The notes under the pieces are model-generated. The model had not been told where the DNA came from. It saw nothing but the letters and a program-made list of their open reading frames with translations, and did not search any database. Shown in pieces: positions 62,561 to 64,000 of a stretch of 64,000 nt of DNA. The stretch comes from Sphagnum compactum. Its lineage: Eukaryota > Bryophyta > Sphagnopsida > Sphagnales. Position 1 is the stretch's first letter, and every line of letters starts with the position of its first letter. The translations under genes and the position numbers were made by a program. The stretch covers positions 17,542,875-17,606,874 of the forward strand of contig OZ234495.1 in the NCBI GenBank assembly GCA_965153455.1. Reading direction: 5' to 3'.

Positions 62561-63505
62561 ATCAAGCAAGGTTGCACTAATCTAAAACTTAGAGACAACA
62601 ATTAGGTCCTATGCCATACTTTGGAGCTTTGGACAAGCACAATGCCTTCTTCTCCATTGCTTCCAGAGTTCCACCATCACTACACATGACGTCATCCAAG
62701 TTCCCTCTGTTGCCTTCGCATGTTCACATATTTCATCATTTCAAAAGTTTATTCTTATTGACGCATTTTTCAACTAACAGAAATTTCCAAACTTGTTCAT
62801 TGTTTTGCTTTTAAAATACTCATTTGTGGAAACAATATCCAAATTTTTTTGGGAATTTTTTTACCATTTTGTGGACCAAAACACAAAAGTTTTTTTATCT
62901 ATTGTAAATTTGGCTAAATTTGCTAAAATTTTGGGAAAAGTCACTATATTTTTTATATAACAACATTGAGAAAAAAAACCATACATACAATGTTCCAAAG
63001 CTTTATCACATTCACATTCCAATCATCGTTTTCTTGATGTGAAAATTTACCAAAATGCAAAAATAAAAATAAAAAGGGAATTTTCTCTTGCGATATTCCC
63101 ATTTTTGCATTTTAAAATTGTCAATGTTTGAAAACAAAAAACCTTTCACCACAGTTGGACATTGATTTTAATTTGGTAGCATTTTTAAAACTAGTTTAAA
63201 AAACTATTTAAATAAGTTCGAAAACATTGTTGCCATTTAATGCGGACTACCCATTGAGATGCTAGCCAATGATGCAACATCACAAGATTGAAAAAAAATC
63301 AATGATTTCAAGATGTCCTTATTCATTATGTTTCTTTCTTTGCCTAATCAAGAAGAGTGTTTGAATCCCAAAAATTCAATGCCTAATGCTTTTGAAGTCT
63401 CCCAAACCATGGTATACTTGGTATCGTTGGAAATCCCTTGACGAGTTAAGATAGATCATGGTGGTTTTGTGATGTTTAGATTAGTGTTGTGTGTGTAAAT
63501 GGTTT
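62561..63505. other. AT-rich spacer; dispersed AT-rich repeat copy 4 at 62830-62950
   Basis: ATTGTAAATTTGGCTAAATT and TTGCTAAAATTTTGGG (about 62902-62936) are the inverse of the core at 6.5 kb. No gene recognised. Confidence 0.45.
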
Positions 63506-63725
63506 GGGACTTACACTCCATGTGAGTGTAAATCCCATGAAATTTATTTACACTCCCCGTAAGTGTTTAATATTCATTTACATTTGTGTAAGTGTGTAAG
63601 TAAAATGTGAAACATGTAAGTGTTAATTCATGTAAATTCATTTTAAGTAGTGTTAAACAGTGTAAATATAAATATTAATACATTTATATGATTTTACACA
63701 ACTGTGTAAAACAATGTAAATGTTT
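63506..63725. repeat. Cluster of GTGTAA/TTACAC motifs with two palindromes
   Basis: Arms 63506-63518 and 63524-63536 (GGGACTTACACTC / GAGTGTAAATCCC, one mismatch, 5-base loop) form the first palindrome. TTTTACACA-AC-TGTGTAAAA (63692-63711) forms the second. About ten further GTGTAA, GTGTTAA or TGTAAA motifs lie between them. Confidence 0.8.
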
Positions 63726-64000
63726 TTGCGGGAAGAGGAGATTTCATAAATTTGTGATAGGCCAATCAAATGACTTATTGCAAAAAAAAAAAAACCTATC
63801 AAAACATGCACCCACAATTAATTAATATGAATTTGCAAGAAGGTATGGTCATTGTAAAATTAAAAAATATAGCATCAGAACACTGAGTTTGGTCATAAAC
63901 AGGGTGGAATTTTTTTAAAACCTGAACAAAATACATTATCATAAAGGGGGGGGGAGAGGGTGAGACTCGAAAAAAACCCATCAAGTTTTGTGATAAACGG

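Overview
The window looks like nuclear DNA of a land plant. It is AT-rich and gene-poor. One gene has nine short exons (41-292 bp) with GT..AG introns, and the spacer DNA is packed with decayed transposons and simple repeats. The transposon types seen (hAT, Ty3/gypsy, L1-like LINE, Mutator-like, tRNA-derived SINE-like, small inverted-repeat elements) all fit a plant. A seed-free plant (fern, lycophyte or bryophyte) is possible, but the sequence does not settle this. No bacterial operon, CRISPR array, rRNA or intact tRNA gene was seen.

Only two host genes can be supported. At the left edge (minus strand, 4061 down past base 1) is the 5' two thirds of a plastid/mitochondrial-type glyoxylate/succinic semialdehyde reductase (GLYR2-like). 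Nine exons were traced with consistent reading frame, and the gene runs off the window just before its catalytic lysine region. Its transit-peptide exon carries a 102-bp in-frame tandem duplication that appears to have swallowed an old splice donor. Near 37.8-38.8 kb (plus strand) is an intact single-exon gene for a 333-residue acidic protein of unknown family. It sits in a local GC-rich island with a long repeat-rich 5' leader and a GC-rich 3' flank.

The rest is repeats and relics. From 4.5 to 17 kb there are small inverted-repeat elements, dispersed AT-rich repeats, a near-perfect 36-bp hairpin and a 1-kb CCTA-rich tract. From 17.4 to 18.2 kb lies a broken Ty3/gypsy reverse transcriptase (minus). 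From 21.9 to 27.2 kb there are further CCTA/TAGG tracts with SINE-like modules and a possible 2.2-kb foldback element. At 31.3 kb is a compact Mutator-like mini-element with 46-bp inverted ends, an 8-bp target duplication and a zinc-knuckle coding remnant. At 32.2-32.9 kb is a 63-bp minisatellite, and at 35.7-36.4 kb a five-copy tandem repeat upstream of the acidic-protein gene. From 39 to 52 kb there are more small elements, a SINE-like module and shuffled repeats. From 52.46 to 54.73 kb is a decayed hAT-type transposase (plus), and from 58.4 to 62.6 kb a decayed L1-like LINE (minus). The final 500 bp hold a cluster of short palindromes built on GTGTAA.

The two genes show no evident functional link. 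All family names rest on recognisable residue patterns read by eye; no database search was possible.
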